IMG/VR virus record: IMGVR_UViG_3300003323_000343
Coordinates: 1-42,370 of that record
DNA: 42,370 nucleotides
DNA from: a virus
Strand: one strand, 5' to 3'
Within the stretch, counting starts at the first letter, position 1, and the number at the start of each line of letters is the position of its first letter. Shown here piece by piece: positions 23,502 to 30,197 of the stretch. Below the pieces are notes generated by a model. That model had not been told where the DNA came from, searched no databases, and saw only the letters and a program-made list of their open reading frames with translations. The translations under genes were made by a program, and so were the position numbers.

Positions 23502-23845
23502 ATGGATATGCAGGCATTTTCGCGGGAAAACCGCGCACGTTGCGAAGCTCCGAACGGTTTCAACCATCCGCTCGCCGGCTGGACCTTGTCGGATTGGATG
23601 ACGGCCGTGACCGGCGAGCTCGGCGAGGCGGCGAACGTGGTCAAGAAACTCAACCGCTTCCGCGACGGCATTCCTGGCAACACGAAAAGCTACGAGGATC
23701 TGCGCGCGCAGCTGCAGGGCGAACTCGCCGACACGTACATTTCCTCGACTTGCTGGCCCAGGCAGCCGGTATCGATCTGCCGGCTGCAATCCGCGAGACG
23801 TTCGATCGCAAGAGCGCACAACTCGGATACGTGGCCGGCAAATGA
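23502..23845 (+). pseudogene. mazG: MazG-like pyrophosphohydrolase, frameshifted
   Basis: The N-terminal 80 codons read as a MazG-like protein (GFNHPLAGWTLSDWMTAVTGELGEAANVVKKLNRFRDGIPGN, with the GELGEAAN metal-binding box), up to ELADTYI near 23741. The original frame then turns into arginine-rich non-homologous sequence. The expected continuation (LDLLAQAAGIDLPAAIRETFDRKSAQLGYVAGK) is in the -1 frame and ends at 23845, exactly in an ATGA overlap with the next gene. One missing base near 23742 would explain this. Either the gene is broken or the base is a sequencing error; no standard -1 slippery heptamer is seen. An intact protein would hydrolyse nucleoside triphosphates. Confidence 0.75.
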
Positions 23846-24114
23846 CCTATCCGAAGAACGACGAGGTTTCCGACGAGGTGCACGGCGTTGCCGTCGACCG
23901 GCTGAGAAGCTTTCTCACCCGCATCGAGCGCCTCGAGGACGAAATCAAGGTGATCAACGAAGACAAGAGCGACGTCTACGGCGAGGCCAAAGGCGAAGGC
24001 TTTGACGTCAAGGCGATCAAGCAGCTGGTGCGCGAGCGCCGACGCGATCGCGACCAAGTGAAAGAGGAACGCAACATCCTCGATCTCTACCGCACGGCGC
24101 TCGGCATGGAATAG
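23842..24114 (+). CDS. GapR-like (DUF2312) DNA-binding protein
   Basis: Predicted protein of 90 residues that matches the GapR/DUF2312 pattern along its length: VAVDRLRSFLTRIERLEDEIKVINEDKSDVYGEAKGEGFDVKAIKQLVRERRRDRDQVKEERNILDLYRTALGM. GapR of Caulobacter is a nucleoid-associated protein that clamps overtwisted DNA and aids topoisomerases ahead of replication forks. The family is alphaproteobacterial and common in their phages, which supports the host guess. It is translationally coupled to the mazG frame and lies in the replication part of the early operon. Confidence 0.9.
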   Translation: MTYPKNDEVSDEVHGVAVDRLRSFLTRIERLEDEIKVINEDKSDVYGEAKGEGFDVKAIKQLVRERRRDRDQVKEERNILDLYRTALGME

Positions 24115-24137
24115 CGCCATAACACAGGAGAATGAGC

Positions 24138-24443
24138 ATGAAGGACGAAGAGCAGATCGAAAACGAGATCCATGCCAAGGGCCTCAATGCGCCACGGCTG
24201 ACGCCACAAATGATCGACAATGCGATCGTCGCCGAGCAGTTCCACGTGTTCCCCGGCACCACAATGACCGTCTGCGCGCTGACCTTGCGCAACGGCTTCA
24301 TCGTCATCGGCGAGAGCGCAGCCGCATCGCCGGAGAACTTCGACCAGGAAATCGGCCAGAAGATCGCGCGCGAAAACGCCCGCCAGAAGATCTGGCCGCT
24401 GGAAGGCTATCTGCTGCGGCAGAAGCTCTCCGAATACGCCTGA
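24138..24443 (+). CDS. Gp49-family phage protein (N4 gp49/Sf6 gp66-like)
   Basis: Predicted protein of 101 residues. ATG 24138 is preferred over ATG 24132 because AGGAG (24126-24130) is seven bases before it but only one before the other. The core TVCALTLRNGFIVIGESAAASPENFDQEIGQKIARENARQKIWPLEGYLLRQKL matches the family pattern. The family is widespread in phages; its function is unknown to me. Confidence 0.8.
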   Translation: MKDEEQIENEIHAKGLNAPRLTPQMIDNAIVAEQFHVFPGTTMTVCALTLRNGFIVIGESAAASPENFDQEIGQKIARENARQKIWPLEGYLLRQKLSEYA

Positions 24444-24471
24444 CCCAACCCCAACCCGAAGGAAGCATGAC

Positions 24472-25815
24472 ATGGCAAAGCAGGTGAAAAATGCGCAAGA
24501 GCCAGCAGCAGCAGAGCCGCAGGCGCTCGACGACAATCAGCCGCAAAGCGGCGAAGAACAGGATGCTGCGGCGGTGGTGGCGGGAGACGATAGTGCGCCC
24601 GCTGCAGCAGAGCCGGCAGAACAGCCGACTGAACCGGTCACGGAGACGGCAGGAGATCCTGTCGCGGCCGTGGGTGAAAATGCCGGGCAAGACGTGGACC
24701 AGGCCGCGCCGGCATCGGATGTGGCTGAAGGGCCATCCGCCCAGGATGGTGACGGAAACGAAGGCGGACAAGATCCTGCGCCAGGATCTGCAGGCGATGA
24801 AGGAACGGATGCTGGAGCAGATCCATCAAGCCAGTCAGCGCCGCAAGCAGACGCTGGAACGGATGGCGGAACAGCAGGCGACGACACCGCTGCAGGCTCT
24901 GGCAGCGGAGATCCAGAAGCACCGGGACATGACGGGGGAGAGCCTGCCCCTGCTGGTAATGGAACCGACGCCGGCGACGGAACAGGTGCCGTTTCCGACG
25001 CTGCTGGATCTCTCGACGCCGCAGCCGGCGACGCGGGACATGATGTCGGAACTGAGGCTGGAAATCCGCCAGATGATGCCGGAACTGCCACCGCCGGAAA
25101 TCTCGGAGGGAACACTCCTTCTCCATCAGCGCCGATTGGCGGCGGAGATGCAGAAACGGCTGGACAGGATGACAATGCAGGCACTGCTGGGGCACAGCCG
25201 GCCCAGCCACAGCCCGCTGGAGACGCCGGCAGCACTGGAGCCGCCGACACTGGAGCTCAAAGCGGAGCACCCGCAAGTGCGGACGGATCCGCAGGAGGCG
25301 ATGCGGGACATGGTGGCGTTCGGGACGGGAGCGTGGATCCAGCCCCCGCCCAAGACATAGGCGATGGCAGCGCGGCCGAGGGCATGTCCTTCGAGGAATT
25401 CTACCAGGATCTCGACCGCGAAACCTATTATGCCGCCGAGGCCACGCTTTCGGCCCTGCACGCGATCGCCGAATGCCAGGACGCGCATGCGATGATGAGC
25501 GCCATCCTGCGGCCGGATGCCGCCAAGGTTGCGACGGCGCTGCTCAGACAAATCGGCGAGCGCGCCACAGCGGATGTCATCGCCCAGGAGCTCTATCTCA
25601 AAGGTCATCGCGAAAGCGGTCAACTCGACCCGATTGAGCGCCTGGTGATCGTGCTTTTCGTCAGCACGCTGCGGCACATTGAGGATTTCAAGCTCACGAT
25701 GAAGCGGCTTTACGAAGAGCAGGAAGCCGAGAAGAACAAGCCAGCGCCACGCAAGATCCCGCTCGAGGACACGATGCTGGAGCCCAGCGAAGGGCCGATG
25801 GAGAGGACCTACTGA
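24472..25815 (+). CDS. Long disordered acidic protein with helical C-terminus
   Basis: Predicted protein of 447 residues, AAGGAAG before ATG 24472. Residues 1-300 are low-complexity, rich in A, G, D, E, P and T (many DAG/DGG/TAG-type units), surely disordered. Residues about 305-447 are an ordinary helical domain (SFEEFYQDLDRETYYAAEATLSALHAIAECQDAHAMM...). The disordered part uses GGA, GCA, GCT and GAT heavily, unlike the G/C-ending codons of the rest of the genome; the C-terminal domain returns to normal usage. A second frame (24491-25360) is also open here but is explained as a by-product of GNN codons. No function recognised. Confidence 0.6.
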   Translation: MAKQVKNAQEPAAAEPQALDDNQPQSGEEQDAAAVVAGDDSAPAAAEPAEQPTEPVTETAGDPVAAVGENAGQDVDQAAPASDVAEGPSAQDGDGNEGGQDPAPGSAGDEGTDAGADPSSQSAPQADAGTDGGTAGDDTAAGSGSGDPEAPGHDGGEPAPAGNGTDAGDGTGAVSDAAGSLDAAAGDAGHDVGTEAGNPPDDAGTATAGNLGGNTPSPSAPIGGGDAETAGQDDNAGTAGAQPAQPQPAGDAGSTGAADTGAQSGAPASADGSAGGDAGHGGVRDGSVDPAPAQDIGDGSAAEGMSFEEFYQDLDRETYYAAEATLSALHAIAECQDAHAMMSAILRPDAAKVATALLRQIGERATADVIAQELYLKGHRESGQLDPIERLVIVLFVSTLRHIEDFKLTMKRLYEEQEAEKNKPAPRKIPLEDTMLEPSEGPMERTY

Positions 25816-26225
25816 TGATCACGAGAGAAGAGCAGGAATGGCTGAGGCGGGAGCGCGAAAAGGCCGAGCGTATGCGACCCGATGTTAGGCCTAGCGCGGC
25901 CGACGAACTGGAAAAGGCGAAGGCGGCGGCGCATCAGGATGAAATCATCCGCATCGCGCGAGCAGCCGCTCAAGGAAAACGCGTCGAAGAGGCAGCCCAG
26001 CGACCTTTCCAGGTCGGCGACGTGGTAAGGCTGAAATCTGGAAGCTTCGCCATGACAGTTACTGGCTTGCACCGAGTTGGATGCGACTGTGAAGGTGGCT
26101 GTGTCGATGTCGTATTTACAACGACCAGGCGCAGCGGTGGGACAAAGCTGCAAACAGCGCACCTCAATGCTGCGTGTGTCGAGCTGACGAAAGATATTTC
26201 GCCGTACGGAGATATGCCCTTCTGA
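25815..26225 (+). CDS. YodC-like (DUF2158) protein
   Basis: Predicted protein of 136 residues, coupled to the upstream gene by TGATG. The N-terminal 60 residues are a charged helix; the rest carries the DUF2158/YodC pattern FQVGDVVRLKSGSFAMTVTGL...VDVVFTT, a small SH3-like beta barrel of unknown role. The fusion with the long charged helix is longer than stand-alone YodC. It is the last gene of the early operon; a strong terminator follows 30 bases later. Confidence 0.75.
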   Translation: MITREEQEWLRREREKAERMRPDVRPSAADELEKAKAAAHQDEIIRIARAAAQGKRVEEAAQRPFQVGDVVRLKSGSFAMTVTGLHRVGCDCEGGCVDVVFTTTRRSGGTKLQTAHLNAACVELTKDISPYGDMPF

Positions 26226-26254
26226 CCCCTGCCCTTGCCCGGCCACGACGATGC

Positions 26255-26279
26255 AGGCGGCGTTCGCGCCGCCTTTTTT
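26255..26279 (+). terminator. Early operon terminator
   Basis: 8-base arms AGGCGGCG/CGCCGCCT (26255-26262, 26267-26274) closed by a TTCG loop and followed by six T. A textbook rho-independent terminator, 30 bases after the YodC-like gene. Confidence 0.9.
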
Positions 26280-26302
26280 GACCCAGCAGACCATCGAGCG
26301 AT

Positions 26303-28222
26303 ATGCCGAAAAAACCCAAGACACAGACAGGCACGGCGGCGATCCGCGCGCATTGGCTCGATGCGCAGCGCGCGCTCGAGGACAGCAAGCCGATCGACGA
26401 TCCGGACTATAACCAGGCCCGCACATTCGAAGGCCTCGGCACGATACGCCCCGGCCAGTGGGACGGCTTTCCGCACAATAAAATGCCGCCGCGCTGCCCG
26501 ATCCGCGTGCTCGGCATGAAAGGCGAGCTGATCTACATCGTCGCCGCCACCGGCATTCTGATGCCCGTCGACCGCTGGGATTTTCCGACGATCATGAAGC
26601 TTTTCGCGCCCTACCCGAACTATCCGTTCTGGGCCTGGCCCGGCTTTGGCCCGTCGCCCGGCCGCGACCAGGACGGCAATCCGCTGCCGCCGATCGTCAA
26701 GCGCCTCGAGCGCGACAAATGCTCCGGCTGCCTGATCGCCGAGGCCGGCCGACGCGGCATATTCGATCCGGCCGAGCGCGTGCGCGGCCGCGGCGGCTGG
26801 AAAACCGACGATGAAAGCTTTGTCTGGCATAGCGGCAACAGGCTTTGGCGCGTCGAAAGCCGGAAGCACGGCGACACAATCGAACACGGCCTGCAATGGG
26901 GTAAGCCCGACGAATATATGGGGCATTTCTACGCCCAGGACAGCGGCGTGCTGGAGCCTTGGTCGACCAGCGTCGAGACACGCGACAGCCCGGCGCATGC
27001 GCTGTGGGAAGCGCTGATGAGCTGGAATTGGGAACGCAAATGGCTCGACCCGATCCTGTTTCTCGGCTGGCTGGCGACCGCGATGATGGGCGGCGCGCTC
27101 GACGAGCGGCCGATCATCTTTGTCACCGGCGGCCGCGGCTCCGGCAAATCGACGCTGCACGATCTCGCCAAGGCGATTTTTGGGCGCACGCTGTTTTCCT
27201 CGGCCAACACCACGGCCGCCGGCATTTACCAGAAAATCAAGCACGACAGCCGGCCGGTGATGATCGACGAGCTCGAGGCCAAGGCGCGCGGCGACAAGGA
27301 ACAGGCGATCATCGAGATCGCACGCCAGAGCTATTCCGGCGCAGAACTCTATCGCGGCGGCCAGAACCATGACGGCGTGGAATTCGCGCTGCGCTGCAGC
27401 TTCGCGTTCTCGGCCATCATTCCGCCTGTGCTGACCGTGCAGGACCGCAGCCGCATGGCGATATTGAACCTGCGGCCGCTCGCCGGCGGCACCGAAAAAG
27501 AGCCGGTGATCGGCGCCGAATGGGGCCGGATGATGCTGCGCCAGGTGATGGATGGCTGGCAGGATTTCAACGACACGCTGCTGCCGCGCTGGCGCCGGCG
27601 GCTGCATAAGGCCGGCTTCGACGCGCGCATGATCGCCACCTATGGCACGCTGCTGGCCGCGGCCGAGCTGCTGATCGGCGAATTCGGCCTGGTGGCGGCC
27701 GGTTTCCACGACAATCTCGGCGACGGCAAGATCGACGACGAGCTGGTGATCGAGGCGATCCGCACCGATACCAGGAGCGAGATGATCGACCAGGTGGAGA
27801 AGTGGCAGGACGTGATCGAGCGGATCCTGACCGCCACGATCGACAACTGGAAGAGCGGCGAACGGCCGACGATCGGCCAGGTGCTGCAGGAATACGAGGA
27901 CGGGCTCAAGCCCGGTGGTAGCGGCATCACGCTCGGCGAGGCCCGCCGGCGGCTCGAGGCGGCCGGCCTGGGGCTGGTGGAGGCCAATGCCGGCAAGACC
28001 AAGGGTTACGCGCTGGCGGTGCCCAGGAGCCATCCCATGCTCGACCGGATGTTCGGCGACACGGACTATCGCGGCGGCAACTGGATGGCAGCGCTGAAGC
28101 AGGCGCCGGAGGAGATCGCGCCCAGGCGTTTCTGGGGCCATACGATCAAGATCAGCAAGGCGGCTACCTATTGCCTGCTGGTGGACATCGAGGCGTATGA
28201 GAAGCGCAGCAGCGGGCAATGA
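26303..28222 (+). CDS. P-loop replication ATPase / helicase
   Basis: Predicted protein of 639 residues, ATG 26303. The N-terminal 170 residues include CSGCL and many aromatics, resembling the non-ATPase part of phage primase-helicase relatives. The central domain has Walker A GGRGSGKST (276-284, Lys282) and Walker B VMIDE (319-323), then a sensor-like FAFSAIIPPVLTVQDRSRM. It lacks a Toprim, which is in the 22303 gene. Expected role: the DNA-unwinding or loading ATPase of phage replication. It has its own short unit between two UUCG-loop terminators, so it needs a promoter of its own or read-through. A DUF927-like or other transposon ATPase reading is less likely, given the context. Confidence 0.75.
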   Translation: MPKKPKTQTGTAAIRAHWLDAQRALEDSKPIDDPDYNQARTFEGLGTIRPGQWDGFPHNKMPPRCPIRVLGMKGELIYIVAATGILMPVDRWDFPTIMKLFAPYPNYPFWAWPGFGPSPGRDQDGNPLPPIVKRLERDKCSGCLIAEAGRRGIFDPAERVRGRGGWKTDDESFVWHSGNRLWRVESRKHGDTIEHGLQWGKPDEYMGHFYAQDSGVLEPWSTSVETRDSPAHALWEALMSWNWERKWLDPILFLGWLATAMMGGALDERPIIFVTGGRGSGKSTLHDLAKAIFGRTLFSSANTTAAGIYQKIKHDSRPVMIDELEAKARGDKEQAIIEIARQSYSGAELYRGGQNHDGVEFALRCSFAFSAIIPPVLTVQDRSRMAILNLRPLAGGTEKEPVIGAEWGRMMLRQVMDGWQDFNDTLLPRWRRRLHKAGFDARMIATYGTLLAAAELLIGEFGLVAAGFHDNLGDGKIDDELVIEAIRTDTRSEMIDQVEKWQDVIERILTATIDNWKSGERPTIGQVLQEYEDGLKPGGSGITLGEARRRLEAAGLGLVEANAGKTKGYALAVPRSHPMLDRMFGDTDYRGGNWMAALKQAPEEIAPRRFWGHTIKISKAATYCLLVDIEAYEKRSSGQ

Positions 28223-28248
28223 GCCCGCGCCCGTCAGCGAGGATCCTG

Positions 28249-28272
28249 GCCGCCTTCGGGCGGCTTTTCTTT
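28249..28272 (+). terminator. Terminator after replication ATPase
   Basis: GCCGCC/GGCGGC arms (28249-28254, 28259-28264) with a TTCG loop, then CTTTTCTTTT-like T-rich sequence. It faces the replication ATPase gene. Confidence 0.85.
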
Positions 28273-28322
28273 TGCGTGAAAGCTGCGCAGGATACACGTC
28301 TTGAGTCTCATGGGAGGGGCGA

Positions 28323-28700
28323 GTGGTCATTTTCTGGCTGATCATTGCAGTCGTGGCGTTTGTCGCTTCCAATGTGCTGCTTGAGCTGAGGCGGCGCGCA
28401 GCAAGGCGCACATCGCCACAATCGACAGAGCGCTTCGATGTGTTGTGGCCAGTCCTGAAGCATTATCCTGCGGTCCTGAAGCTGCTGGTAGATATGAACG
28501 GCCTGAAGCTAGGCGACTTCCAGGGGATGCTGCGTGCGATCCTGCATGCCCGCACTGTCACCGGGGCAGACCAACGGCTCTCTCTCCTCGGAGTAGATGG
28601 GGCTCTCAGCGAGAGCTTTTCCGGCGATGTCAGGAGAGAACTGATCGACATGTCAGTCGAAGACCTGCAAAATCTGTGCGCCGTTTTGGAGGCCATCTGA
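28323..28700 (+). CDS. Small membrane-anchored hypothetical protein
   Basis: Predicted protein of 125 residues, starting at GTG 28323 after GGGAGGGG. An N-terminal membrane helix (VIFWLIIAVVAFVASNVLLEL, residues 2-22) is followed by a basic stretch and a soluble helical domain. It stands alone between two terminators, after the replication genes and before the packaging module, with codon use less GC-biased than neighbours. This isolation suggests a moron-type gene, perhaps expressed in the lysogen; function unknown. Confidence 0.6.
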   Translation: MVIFWLIIAVVAFVASNVLLELRRRAARRTSPQSTERFDVLWPVLKHYPAVLKLLVDMNGLKLGDFQGMLRAILHARTVTGADQRLSLLGVDGALSESFSGDVRRELIDMSVEDLQNLCAVLEAI

Positions 28701-28723
28701 GCGTCGCAAATCGATAAATCCCC

Positions 28724-28774
28724 AGCCCATTTTGTGCGGCGCATTTAACTTTTCCCCTGCCCCTGGGCTTTTTT
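28724..28774 (+). terminator. Possible weak terminator
   Basis: AGCCCA (28724-28729) can pair with TGGGCT (28764-28769) directly before six T, but the loop is 34 bases. It lies 24 bases after the membrane protein gene. Confidence 0.35.
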
Positions 28775-28782
28775 AAAGCGGA

Positions 28783-28883
28783 GCTCGCCTGCTGTTCGCT
28801 GCGACGGCTTGTAACGCCTCACCGCCGACCCGATGGACACCATCGTGCCGGCGATCGGCGCAGCCGTCTTGCGGCAGGCGAGC
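28783..28883. other. 101-base nested multi-stem fold
   Basis: Four nested stems: GCTCGCCTGC/GCAGGCGAGC (28783-28792 with 28874-28883), GACGGCT/AGCCGTC (28803-28809 with 28862-28868), CGCCGA/TCGGCG (28823-28828 with 28855-28860) and CGATGG/CCATCG (28831-28836 with 28840-28845). All are perfect and in order, making a long bulged hairpin in a gene-free stretch. It may be a structured RNA or a packaging/replication site. Confidence 0.6.
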
Positions 28884-28950
28884 AACGAACGCAGCGCGAT
28901 CCGTGGGAGATTGGCAGCGTCGGGGCCGATTGCGCCGCCGGCAAGCGCCT

Positions 28951-29185
28951 GGTTAGGCGGGTTAGGGAGCGGTTAGATCCGACCTAACCGTGAAACATAA
29001 ATAAAATCAACGACATGAGCGGGTGGTTAGATGGTTGGGTCTCGATCTATGGATTATCTCACACGCGCGCATGCGCATAGCGCGAGACTTTTACACCTAA
29101 CCATCTAACCGTCAGGATATATATTTGAATTTGTTGAAGAAACACGGTTAGATTTGAACCTAACCGCGATCTGACCGGCCTAACC
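28951..29185. repeat. Cluster of ten GGTTAG/CTAACC hexamers
   Basis: GGTTAG at 28951, 28960, 28971, 29025 and 29146; CTAACC at 28984, 29097, 29105, 29160 and 29180. They form CGGTTAG...CTAACCG pairs (28970-28990 and 29145-29166) and a 12-base inverted pair (29025-29036 with 29099-29110) around a GCGCGCATGCGCA core. AT-rich tracts lie between them. The cluster is just upstream of the small terminase gene, so terminase (pac/cos) binding or a replication origin are the leading readings. Confidence 0.75.
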
Positions 29186-29210
29186 GATTATTTTAATAGG
29201 GAAAAATGCC

Positions 29211-29843
29211 ATGGCGACCGATGACAGCGCCGAAAATGGGACTTTTGAGGGTGCGCACGGGGCGGAAAAAATTTCGGTCGATGCGGCCAGAGCGGCGAAG
29301 GTCGGCATCGTCCAGGCCGAGGCCGAAGCGGCGATGGCGGGTTTCCTCGGTGAGCTCCAGCAGCCGGAGGCCGAGCAGGCGGAGCTCGCCCTCGATGAAG
29401 ATTGCCTGTTCTCTGGGCCTGTCGATCATGTGGCGAAAACCATCGAAGGCGCTCGCGGGCGCGGGAGGCCTAAGGGCAGCCAGAACAAGAACAGCTGGCG
29501 CGACACCATGTTGCGCATGGGCTATCGGCATCCGGGCGAGAACCTGCTGCGCATTGCCAATGCGGATCCGATCAAGCTCGCCGAGGAACTGTCTCAGCCC
29601 TACACCGCCGGCAAGGGGCCGAAAGAGGGCAAGCTGGTCGAGGCCAGCATGACGCCTGCCGAGGCCCTGGGCCTGATCCTCAAAGCCAACGCCGAGCTGC
29701 TGCCGTACTTCGAAGGCAAGGCCGCCCAGGAGATCAACCACAACATCAAGGCGCTCGGCGTCATGGTGATCGGCGACATGCGGACGGAGACCAAGAGCGA
29801 CGGCGGCATGATCTCGCTGACCGATGTCGAAAAGCCGGAGTGA
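29211..29843 (+). CDS. terS: Small terminase subunit (probable)
   Basis: Predicted protein of 210 residues, ATG 29211 after AGGGAAA. An acidic N-terminal 75 residues is followed by GARGRGRPKGSQNKNSW (about 82-98), the basic AT-hook-like entry often seen in phage DNA-binding packaging proteins, then a helical domain with KAAQEINHNIKALGVMVI. It lies directly before the large terminase and after the GGTTAG cluster, which fits a DNA-recognition subunit. The name rests on position and the basic motif, not on a clear family match. Confidence 0.6.
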   Translation: MATDDSAENGTFEGAHGAEKISVDAARAAKVGIVQAEAEAAMAGFLGELQQPEAEQAELALDEDCLFSGPVDHVAKTIEGARGRGRPKGSQNKNSWRDTMLRMGYRHPGENLLRIANADPIKLAEELSQPYTAGKGPKEGKLVEASMTPAEALGLILKANAELLPYFEGKAAQEINHNIKALGVMVIGDMRTETKSDGGMISLTDVEKPE

Positions 29844-29914
29844 ATGATTTCAATGACTTGCGCCGTAAGACTTTTTCGCGCCGATTTTCAGTCTCGCAAG
29901 CCATTGATTTCATT
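29843..29914. repeat. Large imperfect hairpin between terminase genes
   Basis: Arms of 20 bases (29843-29862 and 29895-29914) pair at 17 positions, and AGACT/AGTCT (29868-29872 with 29890-29894) extends the stem inward. It begins at the small terminase stop codon. It could be a processing site, an attenuator or a packaging element. Confidence 0.55.
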
Positions 29915-30197
29915 ACATCGAAGATAAGCAAAACTTAACCGCAGCCCTCGACATGACCATTCCTTTCCGCTGCGGCGCGCGCCGCCGGCCGCCGGACCCT
30001 ACCCCCGGCCCTCGCCTGGGGCATTGCCGGCCAGGCGGCGCTTTCAAAAACCGCGCGCGCCACCCCCGTGGGGGTGTGCGGCATCACACACACCGGCCTT
30101 TCGGCCTATGCCCGCTTAAGCCAGCCCGCGGAAAAATATTATTGGGCCATCGGCTGGGCGCGGGCGCGCGGGCCACGGGTCGAAAGGGTTATGGGTC
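29915..30197. other. Gene-free leader of large terminase
   Basis: About 280 bases with several GC-rich hairpins, for example CACCCCCGTGGGGGTG (about 30062-30077) and GGCC-TTTC-GGCC (about 30095-30106), and the promoter-like copy g. Open frames here are arginine/proline-rich and look non-coding. A long structured leader before a large terminase is unusual. Confidence 0.5.
30113..30155 (+). promoter_or_regulatory. Late promoter-like element, copy g (large terminase)
   Basis: CGCTTAAG at 30113-30120, 16 bases, TATTAT at 30137-30142 (a good -10), then TGGGCCATCGG. 55 bases before the large terminase ATG. Same layout as copies a-e. Confidence 0.5.

Noticed and set aside
24491-25360. Second open frame of 289 codons within the disordered protein gene, with G-ending codons
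   Set aside because: Its third positions are the first positions of the other frame's GNN codons (Ala, Gly, Asp, Glu), so high G there is automatic; its first 90 residues are arginine/tryptophan-rich as in shadow frames. Kept only as a remark.
29923-29940. ATAAGCAAAACTTAAC as a third repressor operator
   Set aside because: Only one half matches, the second half lacks GCTTAT, and it is far from any early promoter.
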